The notes under the pieces are model-generated. The model saw nothing but the letters and a program-made list of their open reading frames with translations. It was not told the DNA's origin and ran no database searches. This document shows, piece after piece, positions 23,401-35,685 of a stretch of 64,000 nt of DNA (within the stretch, counting starts at the first letter, position 1; each line of letters opens with the position of its first letter). Made by a program: the position numbers and the translations under genes. Origin of the DNA: Phoronis australis (lineage: Eukaryota; Phoronida; Phoronidae); contig NMRA01000023.1 in assembly GCA_002633005.1 (NCBI GenBank), positions 178,580-242,579 of the forward strand, read 5' to 3'.

Positions 23401-23452
23401 AACATATATGTATATGTATATGTAAATGTACATGTACATGTACATGTACATG

Positions 23453-23503
<51 letters not shown>

Positions 23504-23506
23504 CAA
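23401..23506 (+). repeat. ACATGT / TA microsatellite
   Basis: A run of TATGTA and (ACATGT)n passes into an uninterrupted (TA)n tract of about 40 bp. It lies between two transposon remnants. Confidence 0.95.
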
Positions 23507-23613
23507 CGTTCAATGAAAGGGAACGACTGCCTCGCACAGGTTAATCAAGCAGCAACACACAGTGACTATTTTATCAGCAGTTGGGGTTTCAATTTCTCCA
23601 CTGAAAAAGCCAA

Positions 23614-24320
23614 TTAGCATGGTCGCCTGTAAAATCTTGTTCTAATAACCTTTTCTACATGAATACGAACATGAGCGATTTTTCTGGTACTTTCTATTTC
23701 TAGAGGCGAAAGTTGCGATTTGCCGTTAGTGAAAGCTGGAATAAGTGCCCTAGCACCCGTCATCCAAAGACTTTCTTGAATGTCGAACCCACGGTCCGCC
23801 AGAATACAGTGTAGCATCACCAGGCAAAATCTTATTCAAAAAGCCACAGTCACTGGCTATGAATTGATCACTACACCTGCTACCACAACGCTGAGACATA
23901 AAAGCTGTCACACCTTAGGGCGTAATTCCAATTAAAAATTTTTTAGTGTTGTGGTGTCTGTAGGTCTTGGCATTTGCCAATAAATTTGATGGCCTAACCG
24001 TAAAAATAATGACAGCTACTAGGACATAAAATATTTTGTCTAAATTCCATAGGCATTGTTTAACTTAATTCTTCTGTTTCTGGCCAGAAAATCAAAAACT
24101 TTAAACGATAACACATACATGTAACATTCATCACACTTTAAAAGGTTTCTGGTGCTGTTGATTTTGAGATTTGAAATCGTTATGCTAAGTCTTGTATGGA
24201 CAGGTTTAATCGTAGTCGCATCAATACAAGCAGCAGGTTCTGAAATTTGTCAAAACTGAGCACCCAGAATGTCCATGTAGTCAGCAACTAGGTTGAAAAC
24301 AGACATAAAAATTGAAAAAC
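23614..24320 (-). pseudogene. DDE-superfamily transposase remnant (DDE_Tnp_4 type)
   Basis: Read on the minus strand, blocks in order are CIDATTIK (about 24210), [10 protein letters not shown] then [13 protein letters not shown] (about 23990-23920), [10 protein letters not shown] (about 23800) and [13 protein letters not shown] (about 23650). These are the successive conserved blocks of the DDE_Tnp_4 endonuclease domain used by Harbinger-like and THAP-associated transposases. The ID and ADRGF aspartates would be catalytic. The blocks are split by stops and frame changes, so no intact protein is made. No terminal repeats were identified. Confidence 0.75.
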
Positions 24321-24916
24321 TAGGTAAGCCAAATTAGTACACCCCAGCAATGATACAACACAGTACACTCAAATGCGCATACACGTTGGAGAAATCTCAG
24401 CTCGCGGCACCTCTATTCGTAATGGGGTGAGAACAGCCTGGCCCCTGAACTGATCAGTTACTCTACAGTGTAGTGCCATATCAGTCCGACGTACAAACCA
24501 AAGCGATCTTAGGGTCTTTTGGAAACGGAGACACTGAAATATTGTCTGTCCCATTGTTATTACTCAACCTCCGTACACCCACCATTTACTAATACTCTTC
24601 TCAAGCAATGCATTCTTTTGGAAACCACTCACTCGCGCTCACGGCTGGTGTAGAGCAGCGCAGTGACGGAGATAGAGCTTCAACTGATGACGTCACACAG
24701 AATTATAATATTTTACATTTCTTTCTTGATAGATATAAATCGGTAAATAAAACAACAAGAATGGATTAACTGAAATTTGAAATTTTCGGATGTAACAACT
24801 TCCTTTATCAACAAAAACAGAAATAAAGTAAAATCAAACACAAAATGACAATTGACATATAAGATATGGTGTAATGAAAATAATACATTTTTGCGTAAAA
24901 AATTCAATGACATATT

Positions 24917-25500
24917 TTAAGAAGTTTTTATGTTCAATCCATGAGGTTCTATTGTATTCAGTTTGTCTATCGAATATTGTTCTCTTTTAAGTCTGTGAGG
25001 GGTACTGGGGTGTTGGAGTATTTCTATTATTTGTACAGAAAGATCTTGAATATTATGGTTTTTGGAATTGAAATGATTACCTATAGTATCAGAAATGTTT
25101 TTATGTATTATGTTAAATCTATGATTACGAAACCGAGTTTGTAGATTATGTTGAGTTTGTCCTACGTATTGGATAGAACATTTTTTACAAGTTACATAAG
25201 GTAAATAATATTGGTGGTGGTGCAATCAGAATAATGTTTTATTTCAAAGTTTTCATTGGTTTGGGACGACTGGAAAAATGTGCTATCGTTGATGAAGTTA
25301 CACATTTTACACCTAGTTTTGTTACATTGTGTGTTGCCAATAGGTTTGTTAGTTTGGTGTATATTGTCGATATTAGCTTTAACTAAATAATTTTTTAGAT
25401 TTTTACATTTTCTCCAAGAAATTATAGGGGGATGAGGAAATAGGTTTTTCATTTGAGGGGAAATATGCAGCGTAGAAAGATGTTTTTGAAGACGTGGCTA
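24917..25500 (-). pseudogene. Second Penelope-like/GIY-YIG retroelement tail
   Basis: On the minus strand the text runs LSTLHISPQMKNLFPHPP, ISWRKCKNLKNYLVKANI, a CNKTRCKMC zinc-like cysteine pair, then NIIYL. After a 2-base insertion near 25200 come VTCKKCSIQYVGQTQHNL and IGNHFNSKNH. The QYVGQT segment is the GIY-YIG-type motif. This is the C-terminal part of a Penelope-like element, different in sequence from the one at 21740-22986 and in opposite orientation. The reverse transcriptase is missing, so it is 5'-truncated. The frameshift makes it non-functional. About 24720-24916 may be its 3' untranslated part. Confidence 0.75.
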
Positions 25501-26505
25501 ATTCCGTTTAAACATGGATTGAACATAGTTATGATAGAAGACAGATACTTAAAATATCGCATCAAATGTGTTGGGAACTGAACTCAAGCATTTATGAACA
25601 TGATATGAAGGGTTAAAGTCCGTTGGCAAGTAACACTGTGTTTGCTTTTTTAACTTTTACATGTATTTCTTAACACAAAGTACACAGATTGAAAAAAAAA
25701 AGATATTCAAATATTATATCAAAATTGTTGGTAACCGCATTCAAGCAAATATGGTTGTGGTACAACAGCCAGTAGAAGACACTGTTTCCAAAACTTTAAA
25801 ATGAGTCGTGTGTATCGATACCCGTCCGCCGTATACAACAATCCCAAGGCCTAACACAATCGGCCTTGTGGATTTAGTGCTAGCGTTGGGTAACACCGGT
25901 TCAACTCTGCTTGTCATTGACAGTGAGTGCTACACGTGTTTGCCTGATAATCAGTTTTATTCGCATTTTTTCGCGTGACAAATCGATAAATGTTCATAGT
26001 TCATAAGTCAATGTTCACTTTCCCCTTTTCAGTCTGAAAGATACAAGAAAAACAACATCATGCGACATTACCAAATGGCGATCACGAACGAAAATTGCGT
26101 TTGCGAAATAACCTGTAATTCAACCAGAGTTGTCGTTAAACTTAAAATACTGATCAATCTTATTAATATTTATAAGTATAAGACCGCCGAAGTTATTTTA
26201 TTTCAGATTTCACCAAAGCTGAAAAGCTATGACAAAGACTGACTTGAAAAACAGATCATGCGCAAGACTGCATACTTTGACGTTAGTTTTCACCTTTGCA
26301 CAATAACACATACAGTTCTGTGTTGGCTCATTTACGAGGGTACACATTTCCTTCCAGAAAAGGATCGTGTTGCTACGATTGATAGCATGGACATCACCAG
26401 ATGTATTACAGCATGAGCACTCGTGAGATCTGGGCCCGGGATATCATCACTGCACGAGAAATAGTTTTTGACATTTTCCGTTCTGCTGTATTCGAACTCA
26501 AGCAG
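25501..26505. other. No recognised gene
   Basis: AT-rich sequence with one 60-codon frame (26060-26242) that lacks domain features. I see nothing else. Confidence 0.4.
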
Positions 26506-28057
26506 TCCATTTCATAAAAGTGGTTTAACAAAGCCAAGTTTAAGACTTACACCTGGTCTTCATAAACCTGGTCTAATTTTAGACCTAATTTGGATTTCAC
26601 CAACGTGGTTTAAACGTCTGAAAGCCTGGTTTTGTTAGACCAGGGAGCGGGTTTAGTAAAACCAAGTTTAAAGTATCCAAGCCAGCCTAGTGTGTCGATC
26701 TGGATTAACGCAACAAAGAAACTATTGAAGTGCTTCAATGAAACCTTGATCATGTGAGTAAACAATGACACACAGTAGTAGAATCAGTGCAGACATTTGC
26801 GAAAACGGTCTAAAAGCTTTTCTCATGAGGAAAATGTTCGCTCCCAGAACTGATCAGAGAAAAAAACAAATGCTATAGAGAACAAGAAAACTTGTGCCAA
26901 ATCAAGTCAACGTAAGTAGCAGATTTGAAAAGATATTGGTCCTGACTGGCTGCACGTTTGCCACAAATGCAGCGACAAACAATTAAAGGGTATCACTAAA
27001 ATTGAAAACCAGAAAGAAAGTTTCATAAGTGAAAAAATTGCAAAGAAAAGCGGTGGAGGACCCAGTGGCATATAGATGATATCATGGGGGCATATTTTTC
27101 ATTTTGTGATGTCCAGTGGCGGATTTAGGGGGGGTCAAGAGGCCATGGCCCCTCTATAATTCTCTCAGATTCCATTTGGCAGTTCGGGGTTGCGAATGTA
27201 TGGCGAGCAAAATCCTGGCTAACAATCTGCCCTGCCCCCTCAACTCATAATCCTGGACTGAGTCAGTGCCCAAAACACGTACATACATTAAACCACATAA
27301 TCACGATTAGCCGCAACATAATAAATTTTTGCGGCCAAAAAGGGGGTGGTGTGGATCCGTGCCCGGCAACCTTAAATCGAGGACCAATAGAAGTGGAACT
27401 CAGAAGAATCAGAAAATGCCGTCTTCAGTCAAACCCGTAGTGCTTACAACGATGACGCTCTGCTCGACCAGTCGTATTCTAAGGAATCCGAAAGATACCC
27501 TGCAATACGTACTGGTCTACCCATAGACGAATATGAGGGGTCAAGGGGACTGGACCCACCTTTTTGTTTGATTTTTTGATATCAAATCTACAGTATTTAA
27601 ATTGTTGATTTGGAGCCCCCTTTAAATCCTTGATCCGACCCCCCATCTTTAAAAAAATCCTGGATCCACCCTGCTACATGTATGTTTGATCTTGTGTCGT
27701 TGTCAATCTGAAAATTGAAAATGGTCCATTCTCGCTCTAAAACTGCATCTTAAACGCACACCGCGCCATCATTCAGATGTACCTATATCGTGCAAGTCTG
27801 TCATATTTAACAGTATTACACCTAGATCTGACCAAGTCAAAGGTTAAACCTGGTTTAAGAACTTAATACAGGTCTAAGGAATATATAACTCGTTGGTGAA
27901 ATGAAAACTGACTTATACCGGGACTAAACTGAAGTTAAACCAGGTTTTACTAGACCACTGGTCTAAAAGTTAAACCAGCTTTATGAAATGCAGATTATCT
28001 TTAAACCTGGTCTAAGTCCGGTTTAAACCAGATTTAACTTTCATCCATCTTTATGAA
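26506..28057. mobile_element. TIR-type DNA element, non-autonomous, with nested insert
   Basis: The left end (26506-26690) starts ATTTCATAAAAGTGGTTTAA, and the right end (27830-28057) finishes CTTTATGAAAT. Both arms hold many copies of CCTGGTTTAA in inverted arrangement, and ATTTCACCAACG at 26594 is mirrored by CGTTGGTGAAAT at 27890. No transposase is seen inside. A GGCGGATTTAG-family element appears nested within it, from about 27116 (AGTGGCGGATTTAGGGGGG) to about 27668 (ATCCTGGATCCACCCTG). The superfamily cannot be named from the ends. Confidence 0.6.
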
Positions 28058-30339
28058 ATCGGTTGAAGATGCTTGTCTACAGTATTGTGTTCCACCATGC
28101 TATAGATCATGCGGATGTCTGCTAATGGTGGCCCTAGCAATATGGTAGAAGTTCGATTTCGAAAATGAAATTTAGAGTTTGTTCTCGAAATATCGAGTTT
28201 TTACTTGAGTGTGTCCCTCGATTAAGGAATTCATCAAATGCGAATTTGGACTAGAAACTCATTTGAGTAAACTATATCGTACTCGAGCATACAACCACGG
28301 CTTTTCAGAAAGGCATTAACTGGAATTGTTATTCAATCATCAATTACGTAACAGCAGATGTGTCTGATTCTGTGCTAGTGACTGTGTTGCTCTGTACAGG
28401 GTTTAAACTTACGTATCCAATGTTTCTACTTATTGTACCTGATCTAGCTATCAAACATATCCTTTTTGTTTTGTTTTTATTCTTAGAAGTGCTCAAAATA
28501 GCATGCTTCTTGGTGGTCTTTGAAATCCAGGCATTAAACTTGAGACATTAGCGTTTTGTAAAGTGGCTATAATCATAGTCCACATTTGGATGGGTGTTCC
28601 ATGCAATGGAAGCTTTTTGAGCTTCATGAACAAGCAATTAAGTAAAAGCCTGTTCTGGTTGAATTTACTTGATTTATTTTCAGTAAAATAGCCAAGAATG
28701 GGGAATATTTTATTCCGAAGTCATACAAATGTATATCACGAATTCCTATGCGTTTCGCCTAACGTGATAGTAGACCAGATCATTTAAGGTGGTTACAGCA
28801 GGCCTGTCTAGTGAATGTATGTATGTAAATCTATTCCTATATCTATACATATGCACACACGCACATGCACACACACAAATCCACACACAAACACAGACTC
28901 GGGACCTGTTCCAAGTCCACCTTAATTTAATTTTGACTAAGTTAAATATTTGTTTCAATCTTCAAATTCTCACATTCGGCAAGTCAATCGACAAAACTTA
29001 AGTCAAAAACTTCAGTCAAACTTAAAATCGCTTTCTTGAATTGAATTAAAACAAACTTATGTGTCAACTTAAATTTATTAAGTTTAAGATTTGTCTCAAC
29101 ATAGTCAGTTTTCTTGGGACGGGCACCAGGTTTACGGTAGTGAGATAACTGTCGTGAATTCGTACTAAAGCAGGACGGAAAAAATTCGAACAAAACTTTG
29201 AGTACCATTTCGGCTAAAAATGTTAAGTGTGTTATGGGATAGTTTAATTTGAATCTCTACTTACGTTTCGTGCCTGTTCATTCTGCATATCTACTGTACT
29301 ATATCCTTTGGAAACAGCGCTTGACTGATAGTCGACATGGCTACCATTACAATACTGAACATGCTCACCAAACACGTTCTAGAAGACGATGATGTTTTTA
29401 AGTAACCTGAAAGAGAATTGGGGCGTTCCCTGTTGAAGCCATGAGTTTTCAACAAATGCTAGGTATCAGTATCATCGTCATCGCTCAAGGTTAAATCATC
29501 GCTCTCTGCATGGATTAAATGACGTTGGCCAATAATATGGTTTCAAAATTCCTTATCATGCAAGAGATCAATTTCCGTTACTAACATTGACCGATGGCAA
29601 CAATTAAAACGTTTGGAAGTTCTGGGGTTTGGTCACCCTTAAAATTATTCAAAATGGGCACATGTACGCATTACCAATGACTTGACTTGCTTGCTCATTC
29701 GACAACAATGATACGAGATCAATTTTTTGCAACGCACACTTTCGCACAATCACCCTATCGCACGCTTGCAGACTGCTATCCGTCCTTGTCCTTTATGTTT
29801 ATGGCACAAATGGCTTGTACGCACACTTAGTGTACTCCTGGAGATCAATTAACTTTTTTGTTCAAGACAACGCATTGCTTCAAGTGTTTCGCACTCAGGC
29901 GCGTGTCAAAATCTTTTACCAAGGTGTGTAGTACAATGGTAGCCCCCGCACTGCCATCTTGTCAAATCGCCGTAATGGTTATTGATCGAAAAATGAGCGC
30001 CTCCAGACGCAAATAAGCAACCAGGTAAACACAGATAAATTCATACTTTAATGGCGTACGACGTGCAATAGAATTACTATGTGATTAAAAATGCGTAAAA
30101 TACGTATAATATTATTTACATTCACTTAAAACCACTTACAACGAAAATGTGTATTGTAGACAATATAAAAATGTAACAGACAGTAAGATTTCGAGTTTCA
30201 TTCTCTTGAAGCTCCCTTCAAGAGCTACATGTATGGTTTTGGTTCGTGTTTGAGTTATTGATAAGGCAAATTACCTTTCCCAAGTGCATTTGATACCTCC
30301 ATGGACTCCATAATTTTAGTGATTGCTCCTGGCGATTCT
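28058..30339. other. Region without a recognised gene
   Basis: Contains a short CA-rich microsatellite near 28850-28895 and otherwise unremarkable AT-rich DNA. Frames up to 74 codons show no family resemblance. Confidence 0.4.
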
Positions 30340-30655
30340 GGGAGCATTTGACCCCAGGTGCCAGCGGAAAGCGGTACATGAGAGGAGTGTATAATCTTCA
30401 AAAAAACCAGGTGGGCGCTTTGTGGCTGTTGACCCCCTCCCATGGTGTTTTATTTATATGGAGTGCCAAACAAGTATAAGTAGGTGGGCACCAAATGGGA
30501 GATGACCGCCTCCCAGAGGATGCATGAGGGGAGTGCAAAACAGGTAACAACGAGATGGGCGCCGAATGGGTGATGACCCTCTCTGGGTGGGTGCATGGGA
30601 GGAGTACAAAACAGGTAAAAACCAAGGTGTGTGCAACATGGGTGTTGAGTCTCAT
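30340..30655 (+). repeat. Minisatellite, period about 72 bp, about 4.5 copies
   Basis: GGTGGGCGCT, GGTGGGCACC, GATGGGCGCC and GGTGTGTGCA start equivalent units at about 30410, 30483, 30554 and 30627. Each unit also carries GATGACC and AGGAGTGCAAAACAGGTAA variants. The period is a multiple of three, which keeps several frames open on both strands and explains the overlapping short ORFs. I do not think it is coding. Confidence 0.75.
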
Positions 30656-31427
30656 CCATCGTCACAAAGTTCGGTTGCTATATCCCCCCGACCATTGGCA
30701 TTATGTGCTGAGGAGGTGGTAAGATTTGGCCCCCAAGGACTTTTTGTAATGACCGGTGGCCATGCCCTCTTGGTTATGTCAGTACCATCCTGGGTATTTT
30801 CTAACTCTTCATTCAGTACAAGGTGCTTCCTGCTCTACTGCTTGTTTCATCTCCATCCAACAATTTCGCATTTGTTCCCTATTGAATGCGACAGGCTACT
30901 AGCAGTGAAGACAATTGTTTTGTGCAGTATACATGTAGGCAAAAACCAACTGTACTTCATAACTACCACAACAATGTAATCCATTCTGATGCAATCCCAC
31001 ATCAATTGTTAGAACAACCCGTTATTACTTATTGACATGCCAGTACAACGGCGGCGAAATGAAATAAGAGGGGTTATATCCCCCAGACCCTTGTGGTGCG
31101 CCGTCCATGCAGTATATAATAAACTCTCCACTCTCCCACTACAAGCACCAAGTGTTATTCGACAACCGAGTGGCGCTAGTAGCAGCGATAACAGCGAACT
31201 CACCGGTGAATACTCCTATTATAGTAAGCTCCCCGGTTTTACTTTCGAGAGCAGACAGCTATGTGTCGTAGAGACTCATGTGTTAAGACCTTAAAATGTG
31301 GACTCAGTGTGGTTTACTAATTCTCAGTGTCTTTCGCGTGCTTCCTCATCCACGCAAACCCTCACGAGCTGTTGTCTTTACTCATGAGGTGTCCTAACAG
31401 GCAGAGCACCCTTACACACTGGATACC
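30656..31427. other. No supported gene
   Basis: Two + strand frames (to 30979 and 31037-31294) share a loosely repeated TATATCCCCC(C/A)GACC segment at about 30680 and 31075. This suggests an old duplication rather than a gene. No domains. Confidence 0.4.
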
Positions 31428-31560
31428 ATAGGCGGATTTGGAGGGCACAGGAGGCCCGCCGCCCCCCTGACTGCCGCAAAAAATAGAAAAGCAAGAGCGT
31501 AGGGAAATTACCATTATACGGCTGAAACTAGATTTAAATGTGTGCAGTTTTAGTGTATTT
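31428..31560 (+). repeat. MITE of the GGCGGATTTAG family (copy 1)
   Basis: It begins ATAGGCGGATTTGGAGGG and shares GCAAGAGCGTAGGGAAAT and GATTTAAATGTGTGC, in order, with the inverted copy at 47066-47216. The right terminus here is degraded. Noncoding. Confidence 0.65.
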
Positions 31561-32065
31561 GGGGGGGACTCAGATCCAATTTCAAGTGTCAAATTAGGAA
31601 CACGGCGCAATCGTAACGGAACTATGGCTAAGTATAGGCTCTCCCGCGATATCCCAGACGACCGGCACTACGACTCCGTTTTCGTCGTCTGCCTCACTGT
31701 GCAATTAAGAAAATTACTTCATTTTTTAAAGAAAATTGAATCTGAGTGACGATTAAAAATTAGAAGCTGCTGGTGAGATGTGAATTTTAATCGAAGCCTT
31801 AGTGAATCACTCAGAAACTCAAAACTCTCTCTTTGTCAAACCTTAACTTAAGACGATTTCCAGAGCAATCGTGTCATTAATACCAACACAAAAAAACGGA
31901 TTTGGTCTTTTGGGCAATTGAAGACTACTTTAAATACAACAAATTTGTTACGAACTGATTGCACAAAATATAAAAAGTGTAATAAACATTACAAAAAGAA
32001 GTAGGTTTCGCGCCCAAACGATGTGGACCATAAACCAGTAGGTCTCTTAGAATGCAAATGCGAAT
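31561..32065. other. No recognised feature
   Basis: Noncoding sequence with no motifs or repeats I can support. Confidence 0.4.
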
Positions 32066-32067
32066 GA

Positions 32068-32138
32068 AATCGTAATGGTGCAGTGGTAAAGCACGCGCAC
32101 TCTATCCGCCAGGTCTTGAGTTCGAGTCTGTGGTAATT
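32068..32138 (+). repeat. tRNA-derived SINE head
   Basis: TGGTGCAGTGG matches the polymerase III A box (TRGYNNARNNG), and AGTTCGAGTCT about 35 bp later matches the B box (GGTTCGANTCC) at nine of eleven positions. The acceptor stem does not pair convincingly, so a working tRNA is unlikely. A T-rich tail (32165-32190) and further repeat sequence shared with 18730-18775 follow. It is probably a SINE or a relic of one. Confidence 0.5.
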
Positions 32139-32199
32139 GCGGGTTTTTCAAGTTTGACACGTTCTCCGTGTTTTTCTTTTTTTTTTCTTAGATAATATT

Positions 32200-34570
32200 T
32201 CAGGAATCAAGGAAAATGCTTGATTTTTAGAGGAAAAAACAGAAAAATTACCTGGGCGGGAGGGGAGCAAACCCTCTTCCCAACCTCCCCACACTCGGTG
32301 CTACTCGGTGCATCTACAATCGTGCTTTGCGCAAAAGTTTACAAACAAAATGTTGCCACCCCTTGTGACATCCTAGATCCGCCACTGGATACGTACTCAT
32401 CTAATTTATAAATATTCATTTCAAAGAAAAACCCTTCCAAGATCCCCTCCGTTTGATCACGTTTATTTAAGTGCACCTTTTCCCAACTCACTGCCAATCT
32501 CAGAAATCCATTTATCTTGTGCCATCAGTTTTAAGTTCATATTGCGAATAAACATGTCGCATACTGATCTGCAGTCTTTCTTATGTTTTGTTATCTGCTT
32601 GAAAACTTCTGGACGTCGTGGTAGACGTCAGTGTAGTAAAACACAAAACTGCATTTCTGTCTTAGGTCCAGGTAGTCCATAAAAGTTGTTAGCGTACGTC
32701 TATATGAAAACATTTTACAAAATGTCCAATTATCTAAAAACGCTGATCGCTATGTTTTGCATCATATACACATCTTACTTAATTCGGCAAATTTTAAAGT
32801 GCGACGATGTCACATGGGTCAAAATGACAATTTCTTTCAAGATAGACAATATTTCCATCCAGAAGTTTTCTGGCCATTTTATCATTATTTACTCTAAATT
32901 AATTTAAAACGGGGTTTCTCTAGGTTCCTTATGTAAGCTTGGGAGGAAGACGGGAACGTGATAAACAAATGGGTACGTTTTGTCAATTGAATTGTTTTCC
33001 CAACTGTGAACCTCCCAAGCGCTACAAGATTTCACCTTGACCATCGATTCAATGTTTTATTTCATTCCGTTTTTCTCTGTAATTTAAATTTTGATTATTT
33101 TGCTAGCCTTTGCTATATGTAACTCCCAGTACGATGAATGTTTCTCTGCGCCATTTTAACTTTCTTTCCAAGCATAAAATGACCTCAAAATGTTTCCTGG
33201 AACCAACCCATACATATTGAATGTTTTCGATGTTTCGTTTAAGACTTGAAAACTTTGCATACTAGTGCAATAAGGTTAAGAGTGACTGCACAAGGCAGGT
33301 ATATCAGGCAAAAGTAAGAACATGACATACATACATCACAGATTTTTTGAAATACAGCTTATTTGAATACTTTTGATCAGTGATAACGCCAATTTTAACA
33401 AGTTTTAGACTAGTTCACGAAATAAATGGGCCAACAGAAGAAGGTTACTCAACTTTTCTAGCATGGTTCTGTCTAAGCTTGGTGAGTCACAATACAAAAA
33501 CTGAACATTAATCGAAATTTAATTGCAAATCCATCGTTTCAAAGAGGTTGTTGTCCTTGACGCTTCAGTTGATGGGTTATCGAGCTGAGAGTATAGGTCA
33601 CATTCAAGGGCACGTGTGCGAAGTGCGCAACATTCTGGTTTTAAGTTTGAAAATTCCTCTTGTGCCATTACTTGTTAAACAGAAAACAGCATCAATTGTC
33701 TTCACCAGAATTCGGATTGTGTAAATTTAACTCTGGATCCACGGAAAGGAAGGCAAGGTTGCAAGTTTCAAAGCTGTTGGTACATAACATATTTTGCTTT
33801 ATTGGATGATGTCCAGGATTTTGCTGAGGCAGTTCGTGCTTGTGCGGTAAATCATTGCAAGTAATAAACAAGAACTGAATGTAAGTATAATAAAAACATC
33901 TTGTGATTTACAATAACATTGGTCTATTGCGAATTACGATACCTCAATGCAGATAGTGTTGAATTTGTATTTCTTAATGTTAAATAGTTTTATTGAATCT
34001 GGAATTTGGTTAAGTTTCTGACAAAGAGTGTAGCCAAAGTAGTGATGAAATGCTTGTATTTTTATAGACAGACACTTGATGCGGCTAATTTTCATTTTAT
34101 TTTTAGTTCGGTCAACCTATTAGAGAGAATTAAAAGTTGTTCATATTCTCAGATTAAGACCCTTGTCTGATTCATACATGTACATGTAACCACGCTTAAA
34201 ATGCATCTAAGCGTGTACCAAGACTCCTCCGGAAACATGAGTGTTTATTGCAATATTTCATTATGGTGAATATTATTTATTGCCATACTTTTAATAGTAT
34301 TGTTCAACCTAGTCATCAAACTCATTATTTCTACAAAAAGTAGAAATAAATACAGAAACACGGGATATCCTTGTTTACAATCCTAGAGGTGTCGGACGAC
34401 TTGGAGGGCATTCCATTTTCTAATGCATGTACATGAATGCATGTACAGGCTTGCAAACCCCAATGGAGACTATGCATACACTCCTGCACACGTGCATGTG
34501 TAGTTCCCCGACACTAAACAATGCTAAAGTACATGTACATGTATTGTGCAATTTTTCACGACAAAGAATC
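32200..34570. other. Region without a recognised gene
   Basis: A GGCGGATT-family terminus (CTAGATCCGCCACTGGA) lies near 32374-32390. The rest is AT-rich, with frames of up to 73 codons and no exon-like or domain signal. Confidence 0.4.
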
Positions 34571-34574
34571 GAAT

Positions 34575-34735
34575 CATTTTTTTTCAAAATCGACCGTCAT
34601 AAGAAGCTCAGGAACGTTGTCTTCTTCTGTGTATTTGAATACAAATAAATGACAAACAATCAACTATTTTGTTTTCAAAATCGACCACCATAAGAGGCTC
34701 AGGAACATTGTTTTCTTCTCTGTATTGCACTATAA
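34575..34735 (+). repeat. Direct duplication, offset about 95 bp
   Basis: TTTTCAAAATCGACCGTCAT then AGCTCAGGAACGTTG, at about 34580, recurs at about 34675 as CAAAATCGACCACCATAAGA then GGCTCAGGAACATTG. These are two imperfect copies of a short segment. Confidence 0.6.
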
Positions 34736-34900
34736 ATAGACCTTGTATTTTCTCAATATGCGTTCCCGGTAGAAACTCCTTCGCGTTCTCATGAATCAAA
34801 TAGTCCAAGATAGATTTTTATCATTTCCTCTATTGAAGCTGACAACGGCTTACCTTTAATATTTAATAGGAAATATTTACCAGTTCTTAGTAACTTGCGA
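34735..34900 (-). pseudogene. Possible Gypsy-type integrase tail
   Basis: On the minus strand LLRTGKYFLLNIKGKPLSAS resembles the C-terminal tail of Gypsy/Ty3 pol ('..KYF.L...GKP..VSIDRLKPA'), followed by a stop near 34792. The match is short. Orientation is opposite to the adjacent LTR candidate, so it would come from another element. Other explanations are open. Confidence 0.25.
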
Positions 34901-34928
34901 GTACTTGCACATCCACGTCAAACCCCAC

Positions 34929-35584
34929 TGTCAGAATATGGTCTGACAGTATTTTTAGTTGTATTGTTTTGTTTTGTTATTCTGTTTGATTGGCATGACC
35001 CCTGAGTTAAGTACAGTGATGATGTAATTTGTTTACTACAGTATAGTGTGGAACTTTCTAGAAGTCTGTAGCATGACAGTGATTGATGAAGTCTGGAATA
35101 TTCTAGAGACTAGTACATGTTTGTAGAAAGATTGGGTAGGTTCCAGAAAGTTCTGGTATGTGCTTGAATTGATGAAAAGTTCCAGAACAATGCGTTAGGT
35201 TATAAATACACAAGCACGGGTTTGTGTTAGTCAGTTAAGTCAGTTGAGTCCAAGAAGATCAAGTCGAGAGATCAAGTGAGTTCAAGTAAGTTAATCAGGA
35301 GAACTACAGTTGAGTTGCAGAATCAGCAGTTACAGCGATAGTCAATAGAGAGCCAGCTATAGAGACAGCAGGTTATTGAATTGAGTGTAACAGTTGCTGG
35401 AAGTATCTCAGAAGTTCAATACAAGTCAAGGCTTCGCAGCACTGGCTGGAGCATAAACAGACATTACGTCGGACGTTTTGTTTAAGTAGGCTTGTGAACG
35501 TACGGTCGGGATTAATAAAGGATTAACTCGAACCAGTCTTCAGTCAATCTTCACACCGAAAGCTATTAGCACCAGTCTGTAACA
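34929..35584 (+). mobile_element. Probable LTR (solo or 5') of a retrotransposon
   Basis: The segment starts TGTCAGAATATGGTCTGACA and ends CTGTAACA, giving the TG...CA boundaries usual for LTRs. It contains a TATA box (TTATAAATACACAAG near 35203) and, downstream, ATTAATAAAGG near 35511, which is a polyadenylation signal. This makes a U3-R-U5 layout in + orientation. The bases after the end (CTGCGCCCACCCAC) resemble a degenerate primer-binding-site region. No target-site duplication or internal coding sequence follows, because host exon 35686-35796 begins about 100 bp later. It is a truncated or solo copy. Confidence 0.6.
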
Positions 35585-35685
35585 ACCTGCGCCCACCCAC
35601 ACACGGGGAAAAACGTGACACCCACGACCAGTTCGAATTACTCATGACACGTTCAAACCCACAGAGCATCCCCACAGTCACTCAC

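Noticed and set aside
30398-30665. Overlapping 61-85 codon minus-strand frames
   Set aside because: Products of the 72-bp minisatellite period.
32068-32138. Functional tRNA gene
   Set aside because: A and B boxes are present but the acceptor and anticodon stems do not pair well; better explained as a SINE head.
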